Below, piece by piece: positions 25,401 through 35,218 of a stretch of DNA of 64,000 nucleotides. A model generated the notes under the pieces. It ran no database searches and was not told the origin of the DNA. It saw only the letters and a program-made list of their open reading frames with translations. Within the stretch, counting starts at the first letter, position 1. Each line of letters begins with the position of its first letter. The DNA comes from Antedon mediterranea (lineage: Eukaryota > Echinodermata > Crinoidea > Comatulida > Antedonidae). The translations under genes and the position numbers were made by a program. The stretch spans positions 27,808,101 through 27,872,100 of the forward strand of contig NC_092677.1 in assembly GCF_964355755.1 (NCBI RefSeq). Reading direction: 5' to 3'.

Positions 25401-28400
25401 TCCCATAATTTGTAAGATTATTGAGAAATTGCTTTGCTATCGTTTAAGGGAATATCTAGAATATAATAATATCCTTTCAGAAAATCAGTTTGGGTTTAGA
25501 CAAATGTATAGTACTGAACTTTTACTTTCAAAAGTTTTTAATTCATGGGCAAAGAGCTTAGAACTTAAAGGCTGTAAAAATATTGATATTATTTTTCTTG
25601 ATTTTTCGTCTGCATTTGACAAGGTGTCTCATAAAAGATTAATTAAGAAACTTAATAACTGTGGTATTGGTGGGAACACTAATGCATGGATTACAGATTT
25701 TCTTTCAAATAGACGCCAAAGGGTTATTTACAGAGGAGAAAAGTCAGAGTGGGTAAATGTTACTTCAGGGGTACCACAAGGGTCAGTTTTGGGCCCTCTT
25801 TTATTTTTGATTTACATAAGTGATATTGTAAATAATATTTCTTCTTCACTTTTTCAATTTGCTGATGATCACACATTATCACGTCCTATTTATAACAATA
25901 ATGATTGTAAATTACTTCAAAAGGATTTAGATTCAATTGCTAAATGGGCAAATGTAAACAAACTTCCCTTAAATCCTGTCAAATGCGCCGTAATGCATGT
26001 TACAAGATGTAAAGATATAGTTAACTGGGATTATACCATAGAATCAGACAATATTCCTAAAGTTACAGAATTCAAATTTCTAGGTGTTTATGTAAATATT
26101 TCGTTGTCTTGTCATACACAAACTAATTATATATGTTGTAAAGCAAGCAGATTGCTTGGTTTCATTTCAAAATGTAGTAAAAATATGTCCTGGTTAGCTA
26201 TGTTGAACTTATACAAAGCTCTATTACTTCCAGTGATTACCTACTGTTGTTCAATGTGGGCACCATTTGAGAAATCACATATTAATAGAATAGAAAGTAT
26301 ACAAAGGAAAGCAACAAGGATAATAATGTTTAGAAAGAAAGGTTCCTGGGACACATCTTATTTTCATAGGTTGAAAGTGCTTGAATTATCTATTGATGAC
26401 TTGTTTAAATTACATAGACTTTCATTAGGATTTAAGTTATTGAAAGGTTACTGCCCCCATTCTTTCAATGAGTATATTAAAACTAGTGAAAGATGTCCGG
26501 GTAGGCTTTTACGTTGGAATTCGAAAGGCAATACTTTTCATAATTCTGTATTTGTTTCCTTTCCTAGACTATGGGAGCAAATACCAAATGACATAAAAGA
26601 TTCACAAACAATTTCAATATTTAAGGCTGCTCTAACAAAACACTATATTTCATGTTATGTATAGTTTATTTGTATTTTTCTTGTATATGGTTTATCTTAA
26701 CTGTTTGTATTGTATGGAGTGAGTGCAGAATCTGTTTGGGCTTTAGCCTATTCTCATTCCTGGTTATTTTTACATTGATGACCAAATAAATATTATTATT
26801 ATTATTATTAAGATCTGGGTAGAATACTTCAAGCTCATGAATGCTATTCCTATTGAATGGAAGGAAGTATTGGCACGACATAGATTAGAGAAAGAACAAG
26901 TTAATGTTGATATTAAAAATGAATTATTCAAATCAAATGTTAAAACAGGTTTTTATGATAAGTTTATATTTGAACTAAAGACAGTGCCAATCTCCCAAGT
27001 AAAATGGGAAGCAGAGTTTTTAAATAAGACTATGGTATGGAACAAAATATGGAATAATAAAGTCAAAGATATGAAACATATGGTAAAAGTTGCGCAATTC
27101 AATTTTAAACTTTTACATCGCATACTTGTTTGTAATAAAAGATTACATATTTGGAAATTGTCTAAAATTAATATTTGCGATAGATGTAAGAATGTGATAG
27201 AAAACGAAGAACATATGTTACTTAAGTGTAAAGTGATTAAGCCAGTTTGAAGGAAATTCAATAATCTTATTGTTGAATGTTTTCCTAATGAAACGCCAAT
27301 ACATTGGTTTGATATAGTTACTGGTTCCAAAGATAAACTTGTAAATGAGCTAACATCTATCTTTACGTTTTGTATATACAAATCCCGCATAAGGCTTAGT
27401 TTATTAGATAACATGATGGGTAACGAATCAAAAAGTATCTTGAATATGTTTAAATTTGAATTAAAAAATCTTATAGAAAATGAATACGCATGTAATCAGT
27501 ATAAAGCAGTTATAAAATGGAATGATGTTAAAATTAAATTATTAGAATTCATAAAATAAGAAAAATATAAAACTAGTACAAGCTGTAGTGTAAAACTAAC
27601 ACCTAGACTTATACTAAAACTAATACATGATAGAAATAAATGTATTAGGGTAAAACATAGACTGAAACACACGGTCAAACATATAAGTAAACAAACTGGT
27701 AAATGTAAAGGGCCAACATAGTAAGAAAAGAACTTTTAAGGAATAGAAATAGTGGAATGAAACAAATGTTATACAAGGCCAAAACATAAAAAGTAGCATA
27801 ATTATAATGTGTTTATAATAACTAGATTAAACTGATTCGTAAATGTAAATAGGTATATTAATGTGTGTATGTGTGTATATATTTGTAACGGATGTAATAT
27901 AAGGTCAAAAGAAATAAAGAAACAAATTGTGAGTACTGATTTAAGATATAATAAAAGAAACAGCTACTTTTTAATACATTTCTTAATATAAAGTAAATTT
28001 AAATGATAAATAGTTGTACTTTTACTATAACTTGCAATAAACATAAAATGTATGTTTTTAAAGCATACTTTTACTCCATCGATTTTATGTACATGTATAG
28101 ATATAGTGCCTTTTTAGCTGTTATATTGCATTTTATTGTTCTTTATTTTTATAAAAATGTATGTATGTTATATAATATATATTTGTAAAAAGAATGAATA
28201 AATGTGGGTGACCCCCACGAAAGAGAAAAAAAAAAAAAAAAAAAAAAAGATCTGGGTAGTACGATAGTAGCCTTGAAATGAAACTTTCCCAGTTAACATT
28301 TCAGTTGAGCGGCAAGGGAAAAATCCCCCTATATTCGAACGTTAGGGAGGGGAACTTGAATTACAGTCGGTATTGGATAACCAACTACCACCATTTTGAA

Positions 28401-31400
28401 AGCAAACCATATTTTCCTATGCATTTGACCAATGATTTGAATTTTTGGTTAATATTTGACAAGTGAATTGCCGAGTGAATTGCTTGGTAAATAAACCTTT
28501 TCTAAGGAAATTAAATTGAACTAACTGAAGTAGTACAAACAGATAAAAATAACAAATGGTGAGGGTAGGTTTACTATTCGCTATTTTAATGAAAAACCAA
28601 ATTAAACTGTTGGCTGACTGAAACATCTTTATTAACAGTTTACAACGAAACTGGACAGAACAATTACAAAAAATCCATCAGTTATTTTTTTGAATACCAA
28701 AATGGAAAACGAATTCCAGATTTGAAAGAAATCATCATAATAATTATTTTTTAGTCACGTGTATTTATTTTACAACAACAATCAGTTGTAGTTTTCCAAA
28801 AAAAAAGATTTAATTAGCAACATTCCGTAAATATAATTTCTGCTACACACTAATAATCAGCATAGAAAGTGTCAATGCCTCAATTGGATCTGTACAAGAA
28901 AACATTTGTTATGCAGTTGTTAATTTATAGCCTTGGGTCTAGATTTTGGATTGTATTATTATTGGCTTATTAAGAGTTGAAGCGTACTGGATGAAACCGA
29001 ACGTTGAAACGTATCAGTACCTGTTTGTGTCATCAGTCAAAAAAGACAGACAATGTGGAGGAATCTACTGTAGAAAAGCACAGTTAAACCACATTTTGCG
29101 TCACGTCAAAAGCTACATTCTCACGTCTTGTTCCATTTTGCTTTTATCATCAGTCATTAAATACACTTCATGGATTTGAATGAATATGAATATGTATTTA
29201 CCGAAACAAAGTTACTTATAGAATTGAATTTAATTGTAGTATTACCATTTAAAGCTTATGCCTTTGATAATCTAAGCTTATGCCTTTGATAATCTTGGAT
29301 CAGCCCCTAAAAAGAAATATACGCGACGAAGTTTAGGCCTTTGATAATCCTATATTTTGGATCATTCCCCTAAGAAATATACGCGATGACGACACGAATA
29401 CAGAATAAATGCTTCGTAATTGTCATCCAAGTAAAGTTTAATGAAGGGCCGAGAATGTTTTAAGTGGTGGTTAATTTTAAGTGGTGACATATATTATAAA
29501 CACTTGTATGGACTGTTCAAAGGGTACTCGGTGAAACAATATACAACGGCAAAATTCATCATTGTCGCACGTTTGTACTTTACACCAATTGGTAAATATG
29601 CTAAGAAGGCATTTATCACTGAATACTGACTTTGGAAACAAAAACCGACTGTACCAACAGAATACCGACTGTAGAAACAGAATACCGACTGTAGAAACAG
29701 AATACCGAGTGTAGAAACAGAATACCGAGTGTAGAAACTGAATACCGACTGTAGAAACTGAATACCGACTGTAGAAACAGAATACCGACTGTAGAAACTG
29801 AATACCGACTGTAGAAACTGAATACCGACTGTAGAAACTGAATACCGACTGTAGAAACTGAATACCGACTGTAGAAACTGAATACCGACTGTAGAAACTG
29901 AATACCGACTGTAGAAACAGAATACCGACTGTAGAAACAGAATACCAATTGTAGAAACAGAATACCGACTGTAGAAACAGAATATCGACTGTAGAAACTG
30001 AATATCGACTGTAGAAACAGAATACCGACTGTAGAAACAGAATACCGACTGTAGAAACAGAATACTGACTGTAGAAACAGAATACCGACTGTAGAAACTG
30101 AATACCGACTGTAGAAACAGAATACCGACTGTAGAAACAGAATACCGACTGGATAAACAGAATACCGATTGTAGAAACAGAAACCGACTGTAGAAACAGA
30201 ATACCGACCGTAGAAACAGAAACCGACTGTAGAAACAGAATACCGACTGTAGAAACAGAATACCGACTGGATAAAACAGAATACCGACTGGATAAAACAG
30301 AATACCGACTGTAGAAACAGAATACCGACTGGATAAAACAGAATACAGACTGTAGAAACAGAAACCGACTGTAGAAACAGAATACCAACTGGATAAACAG
30401 AATACCGACTTTGGAAACAGAAATCGAATGTAGCAACAACATAAATATTTATTTTTATTTTTGATCTTATTTAAAAAAAATTGTTTCCTTCTCAGCCAGT
30501 CAGAAAAGCTTCCAAGATCAAGTAAAAACTGAAAAAATAAAATAATTTCATTTCATTAATATTATTGCCAATATTTATTACCAATGCCAGAATTGCGAAG
30601 TAAAAAAACCAATTATAACATTTCGAGATTAAAATCGGACAATAAAATAATATATCAATAATCAATCAATATGTTTTTTTTCTCTCCTCAGGCAGTACTG
30701 TAATCCTATTTCTCTTTCTTTACTCAGGTAGTGTCCGTTTATAATCCCCATTCTCTTTAATTTGGTTAACAGAGTCAGAAGGTTAAATCTTAAAGAACAA
30801 TTATGACAGACTGATGAAAACAAAATATTTTATTTTTTCAACAAAATAATTTCCCTTCAATCAAAGTAACATTTATTTCTCTTGTCTTTCATAGAAAATA
30901 AAATTAACAGTAAAAATTATTAAAATAAGAGGGGCAACATTCCTAAAAAGCAAAGCTTGTATAAGGCAGCCCATAGAAAATGAAAAAAAAAAAACAGGAC
31001 AACACGGGAACCGGAAACAGGACAAAAACAGTAATGAAGACTTTTAGATTCAGGGTACCGAAAAGACTAAAAATATCAAAACTACAATGAGTGAAAGGAT
31101 AATTAAACATAACTAGATAAGAGGTGCCGTTTCAATTTAAAAGAAAAACTCTTCTTAGACAAAGCACTTTTTATATTAACTGGTACGTTATCCCAAAGTT
31201 TAGGACCAGTGAACTTAATGCTATGTTTAAAAGAAGTAGTTTTAAAAAAAGGAATACGTATTTGATTTGCGCTCCGAGTACTGTGGTTATGAAAATTAAG
31301 ATTGAAACTAAATAAATCATCAAAGTGTGATGGCAGGATCGAGTTTAGCCATGAATAAAGGAAAACACTTTGTTGAAGATGGTTAATATCCTGAATTTTA

Positions 31401-34400
31401 AGAAGACCAAATGAAGAAAATAAAGGATTGGAATGGGATAAAGGAGGAGCATTTGCTATGTATCTTACGGTTTTCCTTTGGATCAATAACAGTTTGTTTA
31501 AGTAGGACGGGTATGTATTACCCAAATAATATTACAATAAGTGAGGTAAGGGAGGATTAGTGAACAGTAAAGAATCCGGAGTATGTTTTGAGGGATGAAA
31601 GATGATAATCTATATATGATACCAGAACTTTTGGATATTTTGTTTTCGACTTGAGTAATCTGATGTTTCCAATTTAGCTTACAGTCCAGATAAACACCAA
31701 GAAATTTAGTTTTCTCAACAATAGGTATTAATTGATCTTTAATTTTTAGTTTAAAAGTACTAGTATTTAGTGGTATTTGAGAATTTTTGAACACCATACA
31801 ACAGCACTTCTTTAGATTAACAGAAAGTTTGTTTGCAGAAAAGTATGTTAACATTTTGGGTAGATTTTCGCCGTTGATATTTTAAAAAGGGAATCTATAT
31901 TTTTATCAGTGTAAATAAGGGTTGTGTCATCAGCATACAACAGAAAAGAAAACATATTTGAGGCATTATGGATATCATTTATGTATAATAAAAATAATAG
32001 AGGCCCAAGCAGGGAACCTTGAGGGACTCCACAAATAATAGGAAGAAAATCCTTCCAGTACCGGTAATTTGTTTTCTTTCAATTATTGGCATGGTCAAGT
32101 ACTTAAGTTGCAGCGAAACTCAATATATAGTGAACACCACACAACAGGTGTTGTAAGTTTGACCGCCTGTGTCCAATGTTAGGTCCAGTCGTCGTACTGA
32201 AATATGTCACCACTTAAAATGAAGTCACTGTAAATTGGTTCGCGAATAGACCTACAGTACAAAGTTCATATAAATCACAATCTTATATACTCATTTTATA
32301 TACTGTTCATATCAAATTGTTTTGTTTGAATATAGATTATGAAATACTACCGAACGTTTACAATGGTAAAGTTCAGTCGTTATTTTTATACCGAGGGAGG
32401 TGTAGTCACTATCAATACTATAGGCCTACCCATATGACAACAATATTTATAAATTTTGAATATCAGAATTCGTTTGTAATTGCTGGTATTCCCATGCTAT
32501 TACCTTAGTTATGGAAGCCAGAGGAATAAATGCATTTTTACACTTTTCCTATATACAGTATTTTCATATAAATGTATTATTGATTGATTGATTGAAATAT
32601 TTATTTATACTGGGTAACCTCTTCAGTCAATGACTGGTCTCCCAGAGGGCCCAGTTGGTGATCAGTGGCTGTGATGTACTAATACACCGGGGTAACCCCC
32701 TACTCGTCTCGAAAGATGTACTAGGTTCTTTAAAGTGCACACGAGCTAGATGTATACACTGGACCTACGGTTTATAGTCCTTATCCGAGAATCTTGTTGT
32801 TCTTGTCTGCTCTTCTTTTTGTTTTTCTTAAGCTATTTACTATCATTGCTATTGTTTGTAATCTTTTTCTTGTCTTTTATTATGAATTAATAATTGTGTT
32901 TACATAGTACACAGTGTACTCAGAAGAATACAAATTATTGTATTGATTATCACATACTTGGTGTTCAATTTAGCCTAACTAACGTTGTTTCAAAATGCCT
33001 ATGGGCGTGGTGTAGGCAATGTTTAACTTTTAATCTTCCTTGTCTTTTATTATGAATTAAAAATTGTGTTTACATAGTACACAGTGTAACTCAGAAGAAT
33101 ACATATTATTGTATTGATTATCACATACTTGGTGTTCAATTTAGCCTAACTAACGTTGTTTCAAAATGCCCAAGGCGTGGTGTAGGCAATGTTTAACCTT
33201 TAATCTTCCTTGGTATTCCAAATACCTGGCACCATGCCGATATAAAAATAAAAGATTGGAAGAACAAATGAGAAAATAAGGGAAAACACAGTAAACTAAT
33301 GATGTGGAATACATTGGTATCAAATGCCCAATGGTTAATAACACTGAAAAATAAATATTAATTTAAGGAAAGAAAAATGAAAGGTGGACAAATTAGTGTA
33401 AAACAAGAATATTTCTTACAAAAAACGCTGCTCGCTTATTGTTATTGCTAAGGTCAAGTCTGGGGGTCACTTCATCACGCCTAGATACTTCAAGTATCCT
33501 ATTACAAACAAAAACTTCAATGGACTGTTTTGATAATAATTCAATGATTATCTTACAGTGAATTATAGTAATATCATGGGACTCATAAATACCAGAAATG
33601 CTTTGGGATTTGTCATTAGACTCTTTTCCCAGCCGTTTTTTTGGACTCAACAGGTGGTACCTATAAATTAATTATAGTCGAGTTTCCATTTTAACAAAAA
33701 TATCAAAATGTAATACGGTACTATACTGCTGCTTGATTTCATCTAATGAATGAGTCATCTCGTTTGACGTAGCGGGCTAGAGCAGCAGCGTGAAAAAAGT
33801 ACAGATATAATACTATGTATAAATTACTATGTATTAAGCAGAAAAGACTAAGAGTGACATAATTTCATTCTTCTCTGGTAATAAGCAGGTCGAACCAACC
33901 ATTTATTTTATTTATTTCAACATAATTTAGTGTTGTTCATCCAGCCGAAGCTGATTAACATAAAACGGGAAACTACATTTTAATATAACTGATTCAATTT
34001 TGGTTGGTGCTTAAAACAAGCTTTTAAAATGTTGATGATCATAAATATTAGCTTAAAAAATAAGTTAATAGGACAGAAAATACGATTTCATAAGAAAAGG
34101 CTGTTTAGTTGAATTGGTAAACCTGTCGTTAAAAAATTCCAGTAGTAAGAAACAAACGATTTTTTTTAGATTCTTCTTTAATTTTTAAAACAAACTAAGT
34201 TTTGAATTCTAATTACGTTATAACAAATAATAAATACACACTCCATTAATACAGAATTAGAATAGGCTAGTTTTAATTGTCTTTATGTTCCTAATGTTAT
34301 CATTAATAATAATTATGAATATTGTAGCCTATATTTAGATTTGGACCGAGTCCTTCTAAGTACTAAGTACCGTTTTTTGACTTATCCTGGAAGACGACAA

Positions 34401-35218
34401 ATGTTACGTGAGGGCGTGTGGCGCATTGTGTTGGACGTTGGACTACCGATCGTCAGACCTAGGTTCGAATCCAACTCTCGCCGCATTGCTTGTATCCGTA
34501 GGCAAGGTACTTTACTTACGTTGCCTCTCTCCACCCAGGTGTATAAATGGGTACCCAGTTAGATCTAGACACAACTGCGCTGGTTACCGGCTGCATTATG
34601 GGAGTATGTTTCCATACGTGTTTGATCCCAAAAAATACTGGGGTAATAATGCTTGTAAAGCGCCTTTGAGCATGATTACTCATTATTATTACTAACAATT
34701 TTATTTTAAACGATGCTGAAAACTAAAATAGACCTAATCCTAATAGTAGGGCCTACATAGAGAACCGTTCCTAAAAAAACAACTCTCTGACAATAAAAAT
34801 AATCATAATTGGTCTCAAATGTTGAAAGTTAGACATCGACGTAGGCCTAGGTTGAAATATAGGCGGCTATGGCCATTCCATTCACAGGTAAAAACCACTT
34901 AAAATTCAAACGATGTTTAAATTTGTACGAGTATTGTACTTATTTGATCATTGTTTGTTAACAAGTCTATTCAATTCCCAGTAAAAAATAAAATTTATTA
35001 ACATTATGTTATTAAATTCCCAATTAATAAATCACCAAATTGGAAAATAAATACACTTTACGGCATGAATAATTTACTAGACATAATGACATGAAACAAA
35101 TATTATTATAATATGCTTATTATTCGATTCAGAAAAAAAAACATCAATTACCTGTTGAGGCCGTAGCAATTGATACCACAGCTGAGGCGGCGAGGACAAG
35201 AATATACCAGGTGTTCAT
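19435..35218 (-). CDS. Alpha-carbonic anhydrase B, probable GPI-anchored form, with giant intron 1
   Basis: Exons on -: 35218-35152 (signal peptide), 22041-22018, 21849-21682, 21248-21103, 20824-20726, 20562-20496, 20136-19970 and 19626-19435. They total 930 nt and 309 aa, fully in frame. WSYSGND, CGGENQSPINI, the zinc His of FHFHWG (112, 114) and MHMVHYN (137), and SLTTPNC are all present, so an active enzyme is expected. The C-terminus runs on to a hydrophobic segment (about residues 290-308) after SHSN, as in GPI-anchored CA IV-type enzymes. Exon 1 was assigned because its phase, donor and signal-peptide composition mirror gene A, and it joins the WSYSG exon in frame. It lies about 13.1 kb upstream, behind several transposons. 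If exon 1 belongs to another transcript, B would lack a signal peptide. Confidence 0.85.
19840..19915. repeat. Short tandem repeat with TGACGTCA-like cores
   Basis: Three imperfect copies of ATCACCACAATATGACGTCA-like units in an intron of carbonic anhydrase B. Confidence 0.7.
21311..21504. mobile_element. MITE-like element with CAGACA ends
   Basis: The left end CAGACAATGTCGTACGACGA and right end (reverse complement) CAGACAGCATCGTAGGACGA are inverted copies around about 150 bases rich in ACGAGTCGTCTC-type palindromes. It lies in intron 3 of carbonic anhydrase B. No target duplication is obvious. Confidence 0.55.
22323..23624 (+). CDS. LINE ORF1: coiled coil, SGNH-like domain, two zinc knuckles
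   Basis: 433 aa. Order: Ser/Thr-rich N-terminus; a coiled-coil-like stretch at about residues 95-150; an SGNH-hydrolase-like domain with IIGDSM (about 218), LHVGTND (about 264) and HGLHLNKYG; then two CCHC zinc knuckles, CHYCSESGHTNRVC and CWKCKQSGHKAKLC, from residue 392. This is the esterase-type ORF1 known from part of the CR1 group: a nucleic-acid-binding protein of the retrotransposition particle. The Asp usually found shortly before the catalytic His (DGLHLN) reads RHGLHLN, so esterase activity is uncertain. Confidence 0.88.
   Translation: MVNLSLSLASATFNKTMEESSVCESLCEDMTSDTGFQYFLHPITSTPRCIKKSRPSRGNVRPKYCDSITQTTKTRTFDIGIQTPISWDQTPLLKNKIKSCEDKIAESKRKLQEYQDVNSNFVQLASSFKELCERNASLETQIASLQALLTENEFHTASHPISNPVMCKSNSQSIALHNSFNALQKEFKSPALASEKNHAAENFQSDITIQNKRNLIIGDSMLKLVKTKGLCDTAVKTLRGAITTQVSDTLDQMDLSKVQNVILHVGTNDCSELNFKLDQLKEDFSDLMVRLRHKTSGNIYVSSICPRLDDPEINMRVLEANKMLKSVYGNCFIDHTLAFSSEKGYDASKFTRHGLHLNKYGTSTLIKSINKVVSILFPVKRQERTKSANVRCHYCSESGHTNRVCRHGGPVICWKCKQSGHKAKLCQVQDMRK
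23821..26664 (+). CDS. LINE ORF2: APE-type endonuclease and reverse transcriptase
   Basis: 947 aa. The endonuclease shows FYCNVRSVKNKL, the catalytic Glu in SMTETWLD, GGGVLIAV, YYRPPSS, LIGDFNIH and a terminal CDHEAVEI. The reverse transcriptase shows SYRPVSLTPIICKIIEKLL, NQFGFR, IFLDFSSAFDKVSH, SGVPQGSVLGPLLFLIYISD and the active-site box FADD. All catalytic positions seem present. The enzyme nicks target DNA and copies the element RNA there. The first Met is taken as the start; translation might begin slightly upstream. The ORF lies in the same orientation as ORF1. Confidence 0.93.
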   Translation: MIDSKLGSDSKNKLNVFYCNVRSVKNKLHDINSRFNSSFYDIISMTETWLDNSIYDSQIFNNDYIVFRKDRNSHGGGVLIAVKTSLHPSKCHELNDNILELLWLECYTGIGKILIGVYYRPPSSNIQYTNALYTNLEKVQRKMTQYKWVSLIGDFNIHIEWNDIQVDKSSGLTSLANGLLDATNSTGLVQVLKQPSYITRDSKGHFLDLVFVSNPLLIEKCRTIYNFESCDHEAVEISVKVSYKRAKDITKTVYALKKADFSKMQTILDNFNWENCFQYNNISDIWETISSNINFAISKSVPNKKGKKSKSFPWITPEIKKLCTKKRKLYKIAKQVGTEESINKFKSCSRELKKSIYCSHRDYVVNISNKATTDIKQFWAYIRSIKNDSDVISFKINNTIVSDANVLANLFNTQFVNNFCIDNDQHCDLDTIDCLTNFECEPFVMPEVFYALSQLNVSKSPGPDCLLPIFLKSCKAQLANVLCTFFNLTVQKGILPKQWKDANVVPIFKRNGKPKDEMKSYRPVSLTPIICKIIEKLLCYRLREYLEYNNILSENQFGFRQMYSTELLLSKVFNSWAKSLELKGCKNIDIIFLDFSSAFDKVSHKRLIKKLNNCGIGGNTNAWITDFLSNRRQRVIYRGEKSEWVNVTSGVPQGSVLGPLLFLIYISDIVNNISSSLFQFADDHTLSRPIYNNNDCKLLQKDLDSIAKWANVNKLPLNPVKCAVMHVTRCKDIVNWDYTIESDNIPKVTEFKFLGVYVNISLSCHTQTNYICCKASRLLGFISKCSKNMSWLAMLNLYKALLLPVITYCCSMWAPFEKSHINRIESIQRKATRIIMFRKKGSWDTSYFHRLKVLELSIDDLFKLHRLSLGFKLLKGYCPHSFNEYIKTSERCPGRLLRWNSKGNTFHNSVFVSFPRLWEQIPNDIKDSQTISIFKAALTKHYISCYV
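26811..28259 (+). mobile_element. 5'-truncated L1/Tx1-like LINE with 12-bp target-site duplication and poly-A
   Basis: The duplication AGATCTGGGTAG is at 26811-26822 and again at 28248-28259, directly after an A-run (about 28227-28248). Only the C-terminal part of ORF2 remains (26837 to about 27559), with the L1-type cysteine motif CDRCKNVIENEEHMLLKC. A TGA at 27248-27250 interrupts the frame, which otherwise stays open to a TAA near 27559. The element landed exactly at the (ATT)n end of the LINE at 22150-26810. Confidence 0.85.
26837..27559 (+). pseudogene. Remnant of L1-like ORF2 C-terminus
   Basis: Two in-frame segments, 26837-27250 and 27251-27559, separated by one stop codon. The first has the WN..WN, LLHRILVCNKRL and Cys-His cluster of L1/Tx1 ORF2 C-termini. 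The reverse transcriptase and endonuclease are missing through 5' truncation. Confidence 0.8.
28260..29627. other. Intron 1 DNA of carbonic anhydrase B, unassigned
   Basis: No exon recognised. Near 29255-29390 two to three diverged copies of a roughly 70-base phrase (GCCTTTGATAATC...GAAATATACGCGA) form a small local repeat. Confidence 0.5.
29628..30430. repeat. 20-bp minisatellite, about 40 copies
   Basis: Tandem units of AATACCGACTGTAGAAACAG with AACTG and GGATAAA variants. Three units (60 bases) restore the reading frame, so long minus-strand frames (up to 321 codons) stay open without meaning. Lies in intron 1 of carbonic anhydrase B. Confidence 0.97.
30860..32063 (-). mobile_element. Decayed non-LTR retrotransposon fragment (RT C-terminal half)
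   Basis: On - it shows ICGVPQGSLLGPLLFLLYIN, then the active-site box YADD (about 31940), then KTKFLGVYLDCKLNW and the typical C-terminal region ending GPKLWDNVPVNIK. Frame changes near 31880 and 31510 break the ORF. The endonuclease and ORF1 are missing. It resembles CR1/Jockey-group elements but differs from the copy at 22150-26810. Left boundary uncertain. Confidence 0.85.
32578..32793 (-). mobile_element. SINE family A copy, head missing
   Basis: From the (TGAT)n tail at about 32580 it follows the 55479-55788 copy closely (ACTGGGTAACCTCTTCAGTC, CTCGTCTCGAAAGATGTACT, GACCTACGGTTTATAGTCC) but stops before the tRNA-like part. Confidence 0.8.
32871..33210. repeat. Tandem duplication, 170-bp unit
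   Basis: TGTCTTTTATTATGAATTAA at 32871 recurs at 33041. The following 160 bases or so match closely, including ACATAGTACACAGTGTA and GGCGTGGTGTAGGCAATG. Confidence 0.88.
33211..34404. other. Intron DNA, nothing recognised
   Basis: AT-rich sequence within intron 1 of carbonic anhydrase B. No exon, repeat array or transposon terminus was identified. Confidence 0.45.
34405..34697 (+). mobile_element. tRNA-derived SINE family B
   Basis: The tRNA-like head has an A-box-like TGGCGCATTGTG and the B box GGTTCGAATCC (34463). The body GGCAAGGTACTTTACTTACG...CACCCAGGTGTATAAATGGG follows. The 3' tail AAAGCGCCTTTGAGCATGA ends in (ATT)n. The tail resembles the 3' end of the LINE at 45065-46085, a likely source of its retrotransposition machinery. 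Confidence 0.8.
35152..35218 (-). CDS. Signal-peptide exon assigned to carbonic anhydrase B
   Basis: Codes MNTWYILVLAASAVVSIATA then ST, ending in phase 1 at a CAG|GTAATT donor. Gene A exon 1 also ends in phase 1 at CAG|GTAAG. Joining to 22041-22018 gives ...STGWSYSGND, matching gene A's ...AAEKWSYSGED. Confidence 0.75.

Larger units (their letters stand above)
22150..26810 (+). mobile_element. Full-length non-LTR retrotransposon (CR1/Jockey-group LINE), both ORFs open
   Basis: Element with ORF1 (22323-23624), a roughly 196-base spacer, ORF2 (23821-26664), a short 3' UTR and a terminal (ATT)n run at about 26790-26809. The 5' end is approximate. Both ORFs are uninterrupted, so the copy is young and may still be mobile. 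It lies in intron 1 of carbonic anhydrase B, in the orientation opposite to the gene. The clade (CR1, Daphne, Crack, L2) cannot be fixed by eye. Confidence 0.9.

Noticed and set aside
23821-26664. Whether the LINE ORF2 is a domesticated host gene
   Set aside because: The complete endonuclease and RT, ORF1 upstream and the simple-repeat tail are those of an ordinary retrotransposon copy.
26953-27414. 153-codon minus-strand frame
   Set aside because: Antisense shadow of the L1-like ORF2 remnant.
29477-30442. 321-codon minus-strand open frame
   Set aside because: It is the 20-bp minisatellite read through. Period-20 repeats repeat in protein every 20 residues and stay open by composition. No domain or start context is present.
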